This document shows, piece by piece, positions 31,251-45,000 of a DNA stretch of 64,000 nucleotides. Origin of the DNA: Tribonema minus. Taxonomy: Eukaryota; Sar; Xanthophyceae; Tribonematales; Tribonemataceae. Position 1 is the first letter of the stretch. Every line of letters starts with the position of its first letter. The stretch lies in contig JAFCMP010000518.1 in assembly GCA_017506865.1 (NCBI GenBank), positions 372,001-436,000 of the forward strand. The letters are read 5' to 3'. The notes below the pieces were generated by a model. The model ran no database searches. It was given only the letters and a program-made list of their open reading frames with translations, and was not told the DNA's origin. Position numbers and translations under genes: made by a program.

Positions 31251-34200
31251 GCGCGCACGACGGCAATGCGGCGACTGGGAAAGCGCTTCAGGGCTGCGCA
31301 CCCCACTTCGCCCCACAGCCACTGTTCAACTCGGTGGTGGTGCGCGTGCCTTCCACAGAGCACCCACTGCGAGCCTGACACCGGGCGTCTGCAGTTGCAA
31401 TTGTGCAGTACTACCGGTATGCGTCATTGCTCATGAGCTGCAGCGTACGGACACTAGAATCTGTAGATGGTATATTGTTGGACACCAGCTGATGTAGAGT
31501 TTCAATGGCAAAGACTTGAGAGAGCTGTATGCATCTTGCGCTGGAGTGTTGTGACACGCCAGTATTCAACGGCTGCGCCTGCCAGTGCTTTGCAGTTGAA
31601 CTGGTGGAGCACATTATACACTAGAGAAGAGAAAGGGAGGGCTTGGGGGGTGCCGTAACTTGATGTGAAGAGATGCCGTATGTGCCATCTTGATTCCACT
31701 TGAGTAATGTGCTCTGCTCAAACAGCCGCACTGGGTTGGCGCGCTGCAACTGCGCTGCAGGCCAATGGCATGTGTTAAGACGTGTGGCAGACTTGAGTGA
31801 ATGACATCCATTCTGCATACATTTCAGACTCTGATGTTTCAGCTCTTTTGTCTGCTTGCTGTCATTGTGAGGTACAACCATGATACCTGTCGACTTGACC
31901 CCACAGGGACAAGTACTGTTTGGTCAAACTTTAAAGTGTAATCTGGAGATGCGTAAGAAAAGCTACAACATCGCAGTCTCACACATCGGCCCATTGTCAA
32001 TTTTGCGCACTGTCTGATGCTGACACTACAAAGCCTCGTATTCCAGAGGCCTCCAGTGTCTCCGTGTGCATGCCATAAGTGAATGCTGATATACTTTTGT
32101 GATTGATCAGGACTTCATGCGAGCTCAGGTCCTGATGATGCCATGCAACTGCCAGTGTAATGCATGTTCTTTTGGTACAAAAGTGGTGTCCTACGTATCA
32201 ACACTAGGTGGACTTGCACCTGGTATAGTCTTGCCAAGGGTTCTCCCTGCAGTGCGGCCAGGTGTTTCTTTGGACACGACTCGGAGCATCGACAACTGTT
32301 ACACCTCGGTGCACACTACCAGTGTATTAGTGTTACTGTTGACACTTGCAGTGCGATGGAGTTTGTATCTTAGGTCCATTTTGCAACAAACACCACACCC
32401 TCTCTATAGTTGACATTGGGGTGTTCAAGGTTCTCAGACAGGTGCTTCAAGTTGACGCCATGTGCGCCTTGAAGTACTACTGGTAGTGGTAATAGTAGTC
32501 TGAAGATCGTGGCCGATTGCTGCAGCAGCGGCAACCACGGTTACTGGGGGAAGGCGATGGCGGCTAACCACACCTTGTCACCTTGTCGCCTACAGCTCTA
32601 CGTTTTTTTAATTCGTTTCCATGCCATCAGTGATGCACTATTTTAGTAACTTAGAAATTCTGGAGTCACCTGCAGAGGATGTGCATTGAACTGCAGTCAC
32701 AAATAGCAGATGCATCATTATTGGCAGTTTGCTTCACTTTTGATGCAAAACTGTTCAATGAGGCCTTGCAAACGAACACCATAGCGGTAGTCATAACCTT
32801 GATACAACGGCATTATTGTGTGACGCATATAGCACCTTCAACAGCGAATATATTGCCCGAGACTCGGAGCAGACTAATTTATTCAGTCGACTGAACTCTG
32901 ATCAACTGGTCACTGCAGATCATCTTTGCTTCGCATCAGCTCTGACACATCCATCCTGCTGCAGGGGTGCATTGGTCGTCTGCTCGTTTCTGCAAAACTT
33001 TCTGGACCCTCCTCTCCCAGCGGTCACTTTGAGGGGGGTCATGATCAAGGGGTCCAGTTTTGACCCCTTCTAGTTCGGGTCGTTGCACGTCAACCGCCCA
33101 GCTGTGACCAAGTCAGAGTGCCGAGAGCAGAGCTGGCGACCACCGCGAGATTGTTCGTGGAGACTTCGCCGACGAGGATGGACGCACACGCAGTCGACCA
33201 TAGGCAGCAGCGGCGCGAAGGTGATGTAGCAAATACGCAGTCCCGTTTCAGATCTCAAGTTCACCTTTGACCGCATAGTCATCGCAAGCCTTGGCTGTTG
33301 CTGCTATGTACGACTGCTTCACAAGTGCCTTAAGTAGATCTGTGCCCCGATCATACCATCCCGGTGTGGATGCAGTGTCGCGTCCGCGTGTCGTACATAT
33401 CCTGCTTGGCTTCGCCACACAACAGGCTGCTTGTCGTCCGCACTGCACATGCCAGCAAATCGGCCAGCTCCTCGTTCGATACCTGCGCACAGCCTGCTGT
33501 AGATATATTTGGTGTCGATAGCGCGAGTGTTGCTGGCCCGAGGCAAATCTGTGCACACAGCTGCGTGACGCCAGGAGTAGTGTCAGGTCATCCATGCATG
33601 CCGAGCGACATGGCTGCGGCTGGTCTGCAGCTGATGTAGCAGCAGCTGATTGGAACATGGCATCCTGCATAAGCCTGGTGGTCCTAGTCTGTGCTACCAG
33701 AACGGATGAGCTACCGAAGCATGACTAACCTGCAGTGCCTTTCACCAGTGCCCGGATGCACGGATTCGGTATGCTCACATGTAGTGATCAGTGTCGCGCA
33801 CCAGAGAAATTGAGACAGTGATGACATGCTCAACATTCAGAACTTTTGTTCTGGGCAAGCTGATAAAGTATTGCCGCTCTCGCATCATAAAGCTAGGTTT
33901 GAGCTACGGCAACCAGCGCTGCGAATAGCTGCATGCATTTCGACAAGAGACGCTGCACAGTCGCAGTCAGCAGTGCTGGCGTGTTGTCGAGTGAACTTAT
34001 TGCCGCCAGTTGCTGCTGTTTCTCTGTTGTGATCATGTGTCAAAAATAGTACTTGGATGTAGATCATCGTGCTATATGTTATACTTTATTTACTTCCGTT
34101 TGAGGGGCGCAAACCCTATTTCGGACCGCATCGTATACATCTGTCACAATTGTGCTCCTATAGAGCACGTGCACGTTTTTGCTGCTGAAATATCTCGAGC

Positions 34201-34459
34201 ATACACAAACACTCACAAAGCAATTTGCAGTTGAGACTCAACTTTGTAGACCTCGCTCAGTCAAGTTGTCACCGCTACCGCAGTGCCCTGCCAAGCGGCA
34301 CAGGTGCGCCAAGCACAACGCTCATCGACACGTTCTCGCTGTCTTTGCTGTGGTTGATTTTGCAGTACACCTGGAAGATCAATGTCGGGGCAACAGCGCT
34401 CAGGCATGCTCGGGCAGTGCTCAACCTTGCTATTATAGCGCTCAACACTGGAGCTTCAG
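31251..34459. other. Region with only scattered exon-like fragments
   Basis: Open segments with plausible borders include 32676-32790 (+), RMCIELQSQIADASLLAVCF after CACCTGCAG, and a minus-strand piece ending near 33270 (GTDLLKALVKQSYIAATAKA then CDDYAVK before GTGAAC). No family was recognised. A diverged copy of the interspersed repeat lies at 32505-32612. Confidence 0.3.
32505..32612 (+). repeat. Interspersed repeat family, copy 4 (diverged)
   Basis: It shares GTGGCCGATTGCTGCAGCAG, then CGGCAACCACGGTTACTGG and GGCTAACCACACCTTGTCAC, with a CTCTACG...TTTAATTCGTTTCCAT end like copy 3. Confidence 0.55.
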
Positions 34460-36285
34460 CATTCGCAAGCTGTTGGGGCTACTGGCCGTCAGCTTGTTGA
34501 TTTCGTGCGCCCATGCTGGTAAGTCATGACCGCCACATATGTTGCAGTCATCTGAGTTGAAGTGCCGATACTGCACAGCCGGTTTGTAGGGGCACTGTAC
34601 GAGCCTGTTATTTTCGAGCCTGATACGCAGCACTCAGAGGCACTAAGTAGAATCGTTCAGATTCCAGCACGTGAAGCACAGCGTGCACATCAACAATCAG
34701 CAACCTTGGGGAACGTTACAGCCAGCCAGCACACACCTTGCCAGTATACAATAGTATACTATCTGGGTCAGGCTAGCCACACACAGTGCTCCACGGCATG
34801 CGTCCTGTGGAGCATGCGCCACCGCTTGTCATGTACATAGACGCGTTGGCCCATCAGACTCCAGGCGCCATTGACACGCAGACATGTCATACATGTGAAG
34901 TGGATACTCACCACCTGCATCAACGATCATGCCACATTTACAAATTTTATTACTTCTCGCTCAGGGCGCGAAAAAGCCCAGATGGTCGATGTCCAGCCTG
35001 CAACCAGAATCTTCATGTGTCCTTGTGAACACCTTTTAAGAAGTGTCTCAATGCGCATTGCCAAATCACATGTAAACGTCATCGCCATATAGCACCTCCC
35101 CCCCTCGAGTCCTCGTCCATCTGCCCCCCCTTACACTCCGCCATGTGCTTCACAACTCACGAAGAGTACGCCATGTGGATGGTACTACATTTGTACTGCA
35201 TACCTGCCCCCCCCCCCCAGACCCCCCGCGATGATACACGTCCCCCAAGCACGGCGTCGCCATCGGCATGGCCATCTCTCACAATCACTTCTAAACGTTA
35301 TACATACCTACCTCCCCCCCCCCCTAGACCCCCCGCGATGCTACGCGTCCCCCAAGCGCGGCGTCGCCATCGGCATGGCCATCTCCCACAATCGCTTCTA
35401 AACGTTGTACTACATACCTACCTGACCCCCGCAGACCCCCCGCGCTGCTACACGTCCCCCAAGCGCGGCGTCGCCATCGGCATGGCCATCTCCCACCCCG
35501 AGGACCTGCAGGCGCTCGCCCCCGGCGTCACATGGTTCAACAACTGGGCCATCTTCACCAACATCCCCCCGCACCTGCGCCCCTCCATCACCTTCTTCCC
35601 CCTGACCTGGGGGGCCAAGGGGGTGCGCGCGCTGAGCGCTGACACGATGGCGGAGCCGGGGGGCGTCCTCGTGGGCTTCAATGAGCCAAACTGGCACCGC
35701 GTCGAGCCGGAATTTGCGGCGGAGATGTGGGGCGAGGTGATCGCTGCCGCCAAGAAGTACAAGTTGAAGTTGGCGAGTCCGTCCGCGACGGGCCCGATGG
35801 GCTTCTTCCCCGCGCAGGGGCTGGCGGACGAGAGCGGAAAGGTGTCCGAGATGGGCGTGAAGGCGCGGCGCGATGCCGTCCTGGGCATCACGTGGATGCG
35901 CGACTTCATCGCGGCGTGCGAGAGGCTGTACGGCACGGCGGCGATCGACTACATCAACATCCACTCGTACACGTGCAGCACGCACGCGCTGGACTTCAAC
36001 ATCCGCGAGCACGTGCGCGCGTTCCCCGGCAAGAAGATCATCATCACGGAGATAGCGTGCGGCCAGGCGATGCGTAATGGCCATCCGCGGCAGCAGCTGT
36101 CGTTCATGAAGCAGGTGATCCCGTACCTTGAGAACTCAGAGGACGTTGTCTACTACAGCTGGTACAATGGCCCCAGGCCCACTGCACGCAAGCCGGCGCC
36201 GCACGGGGCCCCTACGCTGTTCGGACTCGAGCCAGGTCAGCTGACACCACTAGGGCGTGAGTACCGGAAGAGGGTTTGTGTGTGA
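34460..36285 (+). CDS. Secreted GH128-like glycoside hydrolase (Asl1-type)
   Basis: Exon 34460-34518 encodes a hydrophobic signal sequence (RKLLGLLAVSLLISCAHA) and ends before GTAAGT. Exon 35435-36285 joins in phase 1 to give AHADPPRCYTSPKRG and runs 282 further codons to TGA. The second exon has the hallmarks of the Asl1-like/GH128 fold: GVTWFNNWA near the N-terminus, VGFNEPNWH (about 35670-35697, Glu of the acid/base type), INIHSYTC, IIITEIACG (about 36037-36063, Glu of the nucleophile type) and VVYYSWYNGPRP. GH128 enzymes cut beta-1,3-glucans, so a cell-wall or storage-glucan role is likely. The first exon with the start codon was not found; exon 34460 needs an upstream exon ending in phase 2. 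Two decoy copies of the second exon's start lie upstream of it. Confidence 0.8.
35211..35434 (+). repeat. Two exact-period (107 bp) copies of GH128 exon start
   Basis: Exon-like starts at 35221, 35328 and 35435 (the real one) are each preceded by a C-rich tract and an AG. Each continues ACCCCCCGCG.TG.TACACGTC and CCAAGC.CGGCGTCGCCATCG then GCATGGCCATCTC. The two decoys then diverge into ACAATC(A/G)CTTCTAAACGTT...ACATACCTACCT. The identical 107-bp period and high identity point to recent duplication. Confidence 0.9.
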
Positions 36286-38050
36286 ACGAAGGCTGTGCTG
36301 ATATGTCAGCAGCGCTTACTGCATGGAGGCTAAAGGGGGGTGAGGTACACCCAGGTGTAGTACTAGTACGTGCAGCAGCAGCACTGCATGCGCTCATGCT
36401 TTTACATTCGTTACTCTGTGCAGTACACCACGCACAATGAAGACCACACAGTGCGAGCATGCAAGAAGTAACAATTGCCAGCGGCACACGGTGCTGCATC
36501 ATGGGTGCGGCTTATTTAGCATACTAGCCTACACTAAGGTTTGATGTGAAGATCGCTGACGCTTCGCGCGACTCACACCTTTTCAGCCCCAGGCCATAAG
36601 GCCCGTCATTGCGCGCATATGTGCACGCTGTAGGATGCTCACCTTTCAAGGTGCCCGTTTACTGTCAACATTGACTGTTGTCATGCTCCAGAGCGTTACG
36701 GGAGAGTACATTGATGAGAAGCCGCCGTACTGTACTTGAACGCAAGTCATTTGAGCACTTTCTGAGCGGCAGGTCATTGCGGCGCAGCTGTCACAACGGT
36801 TACGCTGACAGGGATCTACCCTGCCACCGGCGGCAGTGCTTAGCAGCCCATGTAGCTATCTAGTGTGCTGCCCCCCATTCTTGTGGGTCAACAATGGTCA
36901 ATTCTACACTAGCTGTTGACTTCAACCAGCCCATGTTATTTTCTTGTTGCCTGCTGCGCTCTGTATGTGCTGCCACCTTTTTTTTCAATTTTTTCGTCCA
37001 ATTTATGACAAATGGTATGTTATACAAAATGCCGTTGATCATGGTACTACTAAAGGGCGCAAACCATTTATCTTGGCATAACGCTACACAGCGTGTAGAA
37101 TATGATGCTGTACAGGATAGGTCAACGTTGATGAGGAGCCCTTGCTGAATGCTGACTTGCTGAACTTTCACCATGCAGTGTCATATAATGTTCCATATGC
37201 TCAGGAGCTCATGGTGCATGCATGTACGTTGGTCACTTTCGCTTGACGGGCACAAACAGTATGCCAGCTGCAAGATATGCAGCTCCGAAAGAGTTGCAAG
37301 ATATGCAGCTCCGAAAGTCTGATGCCCGTGCAATGCGTTTGCTCACAGCGCACATATGTAAGCTGCCAGTTGGAAGCAAGCGTTTCATCGCGCTCAGCCA
37401 GGCCAGCTACAGTTGAGCCTCCAGGATGCACGGCAGGTGGCGCGCAGGTTCGTTGCGGAAAGGAGTGGTCGCCGGACGGTCGGGCAGGACCAGGCCCAGT
37501 TGTAGCTACTCAGCACCTGGGTGCGGCGAGTGCAGGAAGTGCGCCCGGGTCTCTGCCACAACCGGCACGTGCAGATATAGCGGCTGCGCAACGTGAAGGC
37601 GCACCAGTGCGCCACGCAACCTGTTGACTCAGAGTCCTATGATAAAGGTGTCGCGTCCCCTGATTGCAGGCACGGCGGGGCACCCATTGGCAACAGAAAT
37701 GGGTGTGCAGCACGCTGCCCGGGGCTTTGCCACAGAGACACCAACGACGCGTAACCAGCTCCAAGCTCAGCGCCCGTCGCAGCGCCAGCTGAAAAGCTAC
37801 AACTTGGGCCATACGTGCGGAGCATAGCATCCCCCCATGGGCAGGACACTTTCACATAATGATCAGAGGTCTCTTCAGCAGTGCTTCGCTGTCGATGCTA
37901 TCATGAACGGAAACCATGCACGTCTTCACAATGTTGTGGGTTCACTTGACCAGGTTGTTGAACCAGCAAATTCATCATGACACAGTGTTGACGTTGATCG
38001 GTGCAAGACGACACACGTTGTCAACAGATTTAGCATCACACATAATTACC
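36286..38050. other. Region without a firm gene
   Basis: Short open stretches exist at 36690-36741 (SVTGEYIDEKPPYCT then stop), 36894-37148 and 37410-37630 on the plus strand. None has convincing borders or a recognisable product. The segment ends at the retroelement insertion site. Confidence 0.3.
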
Positions 38051-38054
38051 AAGT
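38051..38054. repeat. Target-site duplication AAGT (left)
   Basis: AAGT immediately precedes the left LTR and is repeated at 48163-48166 immediately after the right LTR, the 4-bp duplication expected from integrase-mediated insertion. Confidence 0.85.
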
Positions 38055-38438
38055 TGATACAGCAAAGCAGCCTGGACTCCATGCCTTGAGCAATAGAGCT
38101 GCTGAACTGCTAGTGACATCAAAGTGCAGCCAACTTGCAGGGCAAGCATCAGTGGAAGCAAGCAAAGACACACCTGTGTAGACATGGCTGAAGAAGGAGA
38201 GTGAGCCCAGTGAATATGGCTCAGCTCCAGAGGTCTTGCTGTCTCCCAGCCGGGATGGTCTCTTGTTGCTTGCCTTGTAGGTGCCTTGAGCACTTGTTGT
38301 TGAAGCAAAAAAAGAGCCTTCCTCCTAGTTGCTGGCACAGGACTTGAAGTTGAAGTACCGGTCCGGAGAACGGTCTCCTCCTTCCAGAGCTCCTGGCATT
38401 TCATGCTACTCGTAGCATAAAACAGAGAACTTGTATCA
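38055..38438 (-). repeat. LTR (3' copy relative to the element)
   Basis: 384 bp, beginning TGATACA and ending TGTATCA on the plus strand, so the ends are a 7-bp inverted repeat with the canonical TG...CA. It contains GACTTGAAGTTGAAGTACC (38341-38359), the same word found upstream of several host genes. Confidence 0.95.
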
Positions 38439-38450
38439 TCCCTCTTCTTT
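38439..38450 (-). other. Polypurine tract of the LTR element
   Basis: On the element strand this reads AAAGAAGAGGGA directly against the 3' LTR, the position and composition of a plus-strand primer. Confidence 0.8.
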
Positions 38451-38686
38451 GAAAGGGCCGCCGTCCGCGGCGCCCACTAGACTGGTGCGCGGGAGTCGAC
38501 GTTTTATGATACTTGATGTTCAGCAATCCGCCTGCTCCGTCGCATCATAGCCAGGTTCTTGTCTAGGTCTAGGGCGTGTCACTGTTCACCGTTCCTCCAC
38601 GCCAAGCGCGTGAGCTCAACACGGCTTCAGGGTCAACACCAATGCTTCATCGCTCCTTCGCACCACGCGTGCGAGTTCAACGCGAT

Positions 38687-39043
38687 TCAACACTTGCGCA
38701 GGCGTTTTTGGGGTCTAGTATCCCCGGTCTCGTGACTCGCGGGTAGCAAATCAATTTGTATGTCGGCCTTGAGCGGCTCCTCGGCGAGCTCGCGTGCCAG
38801 CATGAGATTCCAAGATGAAGGTTCAGCCTGAGCGTCATCACGGTAATATTCGGCTCTGAGCTTCAAACGCTTCTCTAGAGGCTTTTGTCCTCGCGTGTTG
38901 GGGAACTCCGCATCAAAAGTGAATTCTCCACGATCGCGCTTGACGGATACAAGCCTAAGCAAGACGCCGCGGCTCCATCCAGAAGGGAACCGGTAGCGGA
39001 GAACTTGGCCAACGTAGAGTGGTCCAAAGTCAGTTGGCAGCAT
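38687..39043 (-). CDS. Small third frame of the LTR element
   Basis: A 118-codon frame overlaps the 3' end of pol in another frame and begins MLPTDFGPLYVGQVLRYRFP. It has a short beta-rich stretch reminiscent of an SH3- or Tudor-like fold and ends basic (RPQKRLRKC). It may be an accessory product or simply an open frame; no homologue was recognised. Confidence 0.4.
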   Translation of the reverse strand: MLPTDFGPLYVGQVLRYRFPSGWSRGVLLRLVSVKRDRGEFTFDAEFPNTRGQKPLEKRLKLRAEYYRDDAQAEPSSWNLMLARELAEEPLKADIQIDLLPASHETGDTRPQKRLRKC

Positions 39044-42000
39044 GGACTCACAGTCACTCTTACATTAGCAGGCGGGGCAGCCGAAAGGCTGGAGTCAAAG
39101 GTAGGTTCTGGCTTGTTGCGTTGACGCGCCAACCTACGCAGTCTGTCGCGCACGCCTTCGGCCATGAGCTTAGCGGCTCGTACCTGAGAAGACGTTAAGT
39201 CCTCCCATGTGCCGTCAGAGTAGCGTACACGCCAGCGGGACTGCGCAAAGTCACGTACCTGGCCCCACAAGTAGTCGGTCGAGTTCGGCACATCATTGAC
39301 TTGCCGGACCACTTGCGTGCCGCAAGGGTATCGCAGCAATGCAGCATCTTTGGACAGCGTGCGGTCTTCGCGAGGAAGGTGGCGCTCAGCATATGAGGGA
39401 ACGTTGCCTTGGTGCTTGAGCTCATACAAAGCATGAAAAGTGTCCAGTACCCATGGTGGTACGAACAACAGTTCTACAAGCTCTTTCTCGCGCACCCACT
39501 CTGAAGTAGTGCCATCGCGCGCCAGCCACTTGTATGACCAGCCGCCGTCCTCATCAGCTCTACGGTCTAGTATCTGGCACAATCGCTGGTCAGGGTCCAG
39601 CTGGTGCAGTTGCGCAGAGTCCAGGAGGGCATGTACTCCCTCAATGTCAAGTCGCACAGGTCTGGGGTGATATGGCTTCATGTTTTCAACATGCGCGGTG
39701 GTCTCGCGTATGCGCGTGCCCATGAGTTGGCATTGAAAAGAAAGCCCTGAATCACCATACGGAGCCACTAGCTTCCAGGGGCCAGTGAAATGCTCCTCAA
39801 TGGCACTTGCGCGGCCGCGTGAAGGTGGTTTCTTGATCCACACATAGTCACCGACCTCCAAGTGCACAGTGCGTTGGATTTGGTCATTGCGAGCTTGGAT
39901 GCGTTCAGCACGTTGCTGCAGCGCCTCGCCGACCGCCTCCTCAGCAAGCTTGAGATTTTCTTGCAGACGCTTTACCTCAGCATGTAGGTCTTGCGGGCTT
40001 GTAACCTCAGAGGTCAAAGCGTCAAGAGGAAAGCGTGCTTCGCGACCATAAACACAGAAGAATGGGGTCAGACCCGTCTCCTCTCTAGGCGTGTTCCTGA
40101 GCGCAAATTGCACGACATCAAGATATACATGCCAGCGTGCCTGGTAGCGAGAACAGAGTCTAGCAAGCGCTCTCTTGACGCGCCCATTCATGTTCTTGAC
40201 GACGCCGTTAGACTGGGGGTGATACGCGCTGGTTTCGATTTTGTGCACTTTAAAGAAGGTGCAGAGCGTGGTTATCAACGCACTCATGAATTCTGCGGCT
40301 CTGTCAGACACTAGCTCCTCCACAAGCGCGCCGCACTCAAAGAGTACTCCTGCCAGCAGGGGCGCGGCCTCAGCTGCTGATCGTGTCTTTACGGGGAAAA
40401 GCCAACAGTAGCCTGACCTAGCTTCAGTGATGATGAGCAAGTATCGATGCCCTTCTGAGGAAAGGACGCCGACTTCGGTGTAGTCCACATGCAAGCGTTG
40501 CCACATGTGTGTAGATGGCATCAGTGCTTGCTTGTACCTGGCAGTGGACTGCGGTTTGGTTTGTTGACAAGAGACGCATGAGCGTACGTAGTCTCGGACG
40601 TCAGCGCCTAACCCTCTCCAATACATGCGTTCCAGCACCTTGGCGTGCGTGGCAGCGGTCGAGGGGTGTTGAGCACTGCCATCATCATGGCAAAGACGGA
40701 GTACGAGTGGCTTCAAAGTGTCAGGCACCACCCACTGAGTGATAAGGGAGCCCTTCTTGGACCGACTTGCCATGAAGTGCACGAGCAAACCGTCAGGTTC
40801 AGCTGTGAAAAACTCTTGGTTCTGGCTGACAAACTTGGCAAGGCTAGGGTCAGGGGTCTGGCCTTGTGTTTCCAGATAGCGCTTCACAGATGAACAGAAA
40901 TGGTCACTTTCCTGCCAACGCACAAAGTTTTTGCGTTCCAGCATAGCAGGTGAAGACTCTAGGCGTGAGTCAGACTCTCCAGTCCGAGTTGACGTATTGT
41001 CATCTGAAGTGTCTGCTTCAGCGTCTTCAGCTTCAAGGGCAAGGTCAGTGGTTTCGCTAGTCTCGGTTGGAGCAGTTGCATCTCTAAGCGGCGAGAGCAT
41101 CGCAGCGCAGCTGTCCCAAATGTGCTCAGAATACGAGCCCAGTTTCAGATTGCGAAGCATGGAAACGAGGGGAGTGGTTTCTGGTTCTGGTTCACCTCCC
41201 TCTTCTTTGAAAAGCGCGGTGTCTACGCACGCGCTCTCGTGCATGGTATCACTGAGGTCATGTACCTCTTGGGGTGTCAATGTACCCATGCGGCTGCTCA
41301 GTTTTGTAGATATTTGTGCAAGTTTATTAAATTTAAAAGCCGTGGCTCCTGGGCATGCCGTATAAGCACCTATACGGCCTAGAAATGCTGGTGAGTCTTG
41401 CCATTGTTCATCTTCAAAACGTACCCCAGACGGAGGTGCAGGTCCAGCATTGGTGCAGTCGGGCCACTGCTCGTCAGCGTGCTCGTACTGCCTAGGTCCG
41501 ATGATCTCCGTCATCTGAGGCATGCGTGAAGGGCAGTCTGCATTGCCATTGTCTTTGCCAGGCCTGTGTACGACCACGACGTCGTATTCCTGGAGACGCA
41601 TGGCCCAATGTAGCAGCTTGCTATTGTGGTTGTTCAACGTCAAGAGCCAGCGAAGCGCAGACGCGTCGGTTACGACGGTTACAGGTCTGCCCCAAATGTA
41701 ACCGCGGAAGTTGTTCAAAGCTAGCACCACAGCCAGACACTCTAGTGCACTAGCACCAAGTTTTGCGTCCTGCACTGAGTTAATCTTGCTGAAAAATGCC
41801 ACAACTACCTCTCTGGCAGGTTTGCCGTCAACTGTATTCACACGGCGCGTGCTGGCCCAGGGGAAGTCCTTGTGCCGTTCACGTAGTTTGTCTAATGGCA
41901 CGAATTGAGATAGAACGCCAGCAACGGCTAGCTTGCTTGCGTCTGTATGTACTATAAAAGGTAGGTCAAAGTCTGGGTGCATGATCACAGGAGCATTTGA

Positions 42001-45000
42001 CATGGCATGCTTGAGTTTGGCCAGCGCCGCTTGGCGGCGTTTGGTCCACGACATGTCAGCGCTATCACGCGTACACTCGACTAGGGGAGCTGCAATATGC
42101 GCAAAGCGGTGTATGTAGCGCCTATAGTAATTGAAGCATCCCATGAGGACTTGTATTAGCCGTTTATCTACCTTGCCGTCCCTGTCCACGGGCGGCATCA
42201 TGTCGACCATGGCTTTTACTTTGTCCTCACACGGCTTGATTCCATACTTGCCCACCTTATGGCCTAGATATGTAACTTCTTCGGCAAAGAGTTGGCACTT
42301 GTGTCTAGACACACTCATGCCGTACTCTTCCACGCGTCGAAGTACATCGTCCAAGTGAGCTATATGGTCTTCGAGATTCTTGCTGTGTACGAGCACATCA
42401 TCAACGTACACACACGCATGCGTTTGCCTGGCTGAGCCTAGGAGCTCATGCATGCATCTGGTGAATATACTTGGCAAGCACACCAACCCAAACGGCGCAA
42501 CCTTGTACTCCCAGAGCGAGCCATCAGGTGCCCGGAATGCCGTCTTACAGGTTGACTCTCTGGTCATGGGTATTTGCCTATAACCAGAAGCAAAGTCTAG
42601 CGCCGAGAATATGCGCGAGCCCGAGCATTTTTGAACCAAGTCGTCCATATTGCCGAGCCCATACGCATCGCGGCGTGTAACTCTGTTGAGCGGCCTATAG
42701 TCAACGCAGAAACGGACCTTGTCCTTCTGAGTCACTAGCACTGGATTGCTAGCCCAAGGACCATTGGCAGGTCTGATCTGTCCGCGTTTGCGCTCATTTT
42801 CAATGGCTTCAAATATGATTTTAGCTTCGCGTTCAGCCCACCTGCGTGCCCTGTCGGCGATGGGCGCCGCGTCGCCAGTGTCAATGTCCACGTCGAAACG
42901 GTCCGTCACCTTGGGGTCCTTGGGGTCCTTGGCAAAGGCACCTCGTCGCCGGCGAAGTACCTCCATAGCGCGGTCATAGTAGGTGACGCCGTGTCGATCG
43001 CGTTGCTTGAGGATGTTGAAGATCTCGCCGTTCTTGTCACACAGCACTTCACGTAGCTCCTCGTCCGTGCAAGTTCCCAGCGAGGCATTGTGCTCCTCTG
43101 CCACCTTGTGTCTGAATGCAGCTCGTTCTGCCTCAGCGCGCGTGGCAGGGTCTGGTCTCGGCAAGTCGTGTTCTGGCACACACGAGGGGTCTGGCTGCTG
43201 CACAGGTCTTGATCTGTTTACAGCAGGTGTGTCTGGTGCGTTTTGCCCAAGGTGTCTCAACGCAATTCTTGTCAAGTTAGTCACAAGCTCCTCTTTGCCA
43301 ATGTCTAGGCTGCAGATCATGCCAGGGGCCTCAATGACGCCCAGCACTGCACCTCTAGGCACAATTACTGGCGCAGTGGAAGTGTTCTCGACTAACATCC
43401 CTAGTGGCTTGTTAGGTGCTACAAAGTCCACCGTATCCATGAGAACGGCACCTCTGGTGGCCAGCCTGTTTGCCATCACTGACGCCTCTGGCGCGTCAGG
43501 GATGAGTAGCACTTCAACAGGGCCTGTGCACTGTACTGGATGTGACACTACTTCAATGGTTTTAGCGGTGTCAGCTTTAAGCACCTGGTCGCACGTTGTA
43601 CGCAGCAAATAAGTGCGACTAGGCAAAGTGGGCCTCTGAGAAGACTTGGCTCTTGTAACACCCACCTTGATCGTGTTGGCAGCTGGGGGGTCTAGAGTCC
43701 CCAACTTAGCTAGTTCATGCATGGCAACAGCAGGTCCAGCGGATCCAGCGGGGTGGAATCGCATGCCACGTTCATAGGTGATGGACGAGCCAAATTTGCC
43801 AAAGAAATGTGACCCCAAGATTGCCTCGTAAGGCAGGTCCACCACGTAAAAAGCGTGTATGAATATGGTGTCTTTGAAGCGCACCTGGGCGTGCACTACA
43901 CCTGAAATTGGCACAGACTTCTTGGCGTCTGCAAGTTCAACCGTGGTAAAATCACCCTCGGAGAGCGGGCAAATTGAACCCGGCGGCAACTGGTGTGCGC
44001 GTTCTGTGTTGATGAATTCGGCCTCGGCGCCGTTATCCACTAACGCGTCAAGTACCAGTTTTTGTATGCCGTTACCAACTTGTGTGCGTATTGGCATGTG
44101 CACAAAGCCATTCTTCTTAGGTCTGCCGACTGCACGTGCCCTATGTAGAATCTTGGGAGGCTTGTCACGTGCTATGCGCCTGGGTTGAGCCTTGAAAACA
44201 TCGGTAGCAATGCTACTAGCACTAGGCTGCTGAGCATCTGCATCGCTGTCAGTGTCGCTCATTTCTCGCATTGCAACAGCACGTGGCGTCTCGACATGCG
44301 GCGCATGAGAAGCATGAGGAGTCAAAGGCTCTTCCTCATCTTCACCGTACGTCCAAGGCGTCTGCGAAACCGGTGCATCACTTCCAGGCCGAAATGATGC
44401 AAGTATGGCTTGGCCTACATTGCGTGTAAAACGCTGGAAGTTCCGCACGCAAGTACTAGCTAGGCGCAGTATTACAGGCAGATCAGGGCTGGAGTCTACC
44501 ATCCATTCTGGCGGGGGAGAAGTGCGATCATGCACTACAACCTTACCTGGTGAGACGCCAGTGGCATCACGAGGGCTTGGCCACTCCTCCGGCAAGGCGG
44601 CGATCGCGTGCAAGGCAAGCATGAGCGCTGACACGCAATTGGGTTGCACTAAGTTTGCAGCCCAGCGCTTCATCTGAGTGATGGTCCCGGAAGGATGTGG
44701 CTCAAAGTAGCCCAGCAAGTTCATGACCTGATCAACAGTCAAGACAAGGGCCTTATTAACCGGTCCCGCGTCTTTCTCACGTGGCTGATAAGACGAGGAG
44801 GGGCCCCGCCCAGGCTGGCGAGTAACAGGGCTAGGGAGCGGCATGTCAGTAGACAGCACGCCTTGCGTCCTGGGTTGCCTCGGGTCCCAATAAAACGTGT
44901 CATGGGAGCAACCAAGATGTTCACGGACCGTACGTGGCTTGCTGGTGCGAAAGCGCTCATTGAGAATTGCATTCAAGCGTGCAAATCGTTCAGGCAACCG

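Noticed and set aside
35410-36084. Minus-strand frame of 224 codons
   Set aside because: It lies opposite the GH128-like exon, whose strand is fixed by catalytic motifs; the minus frame has no features.
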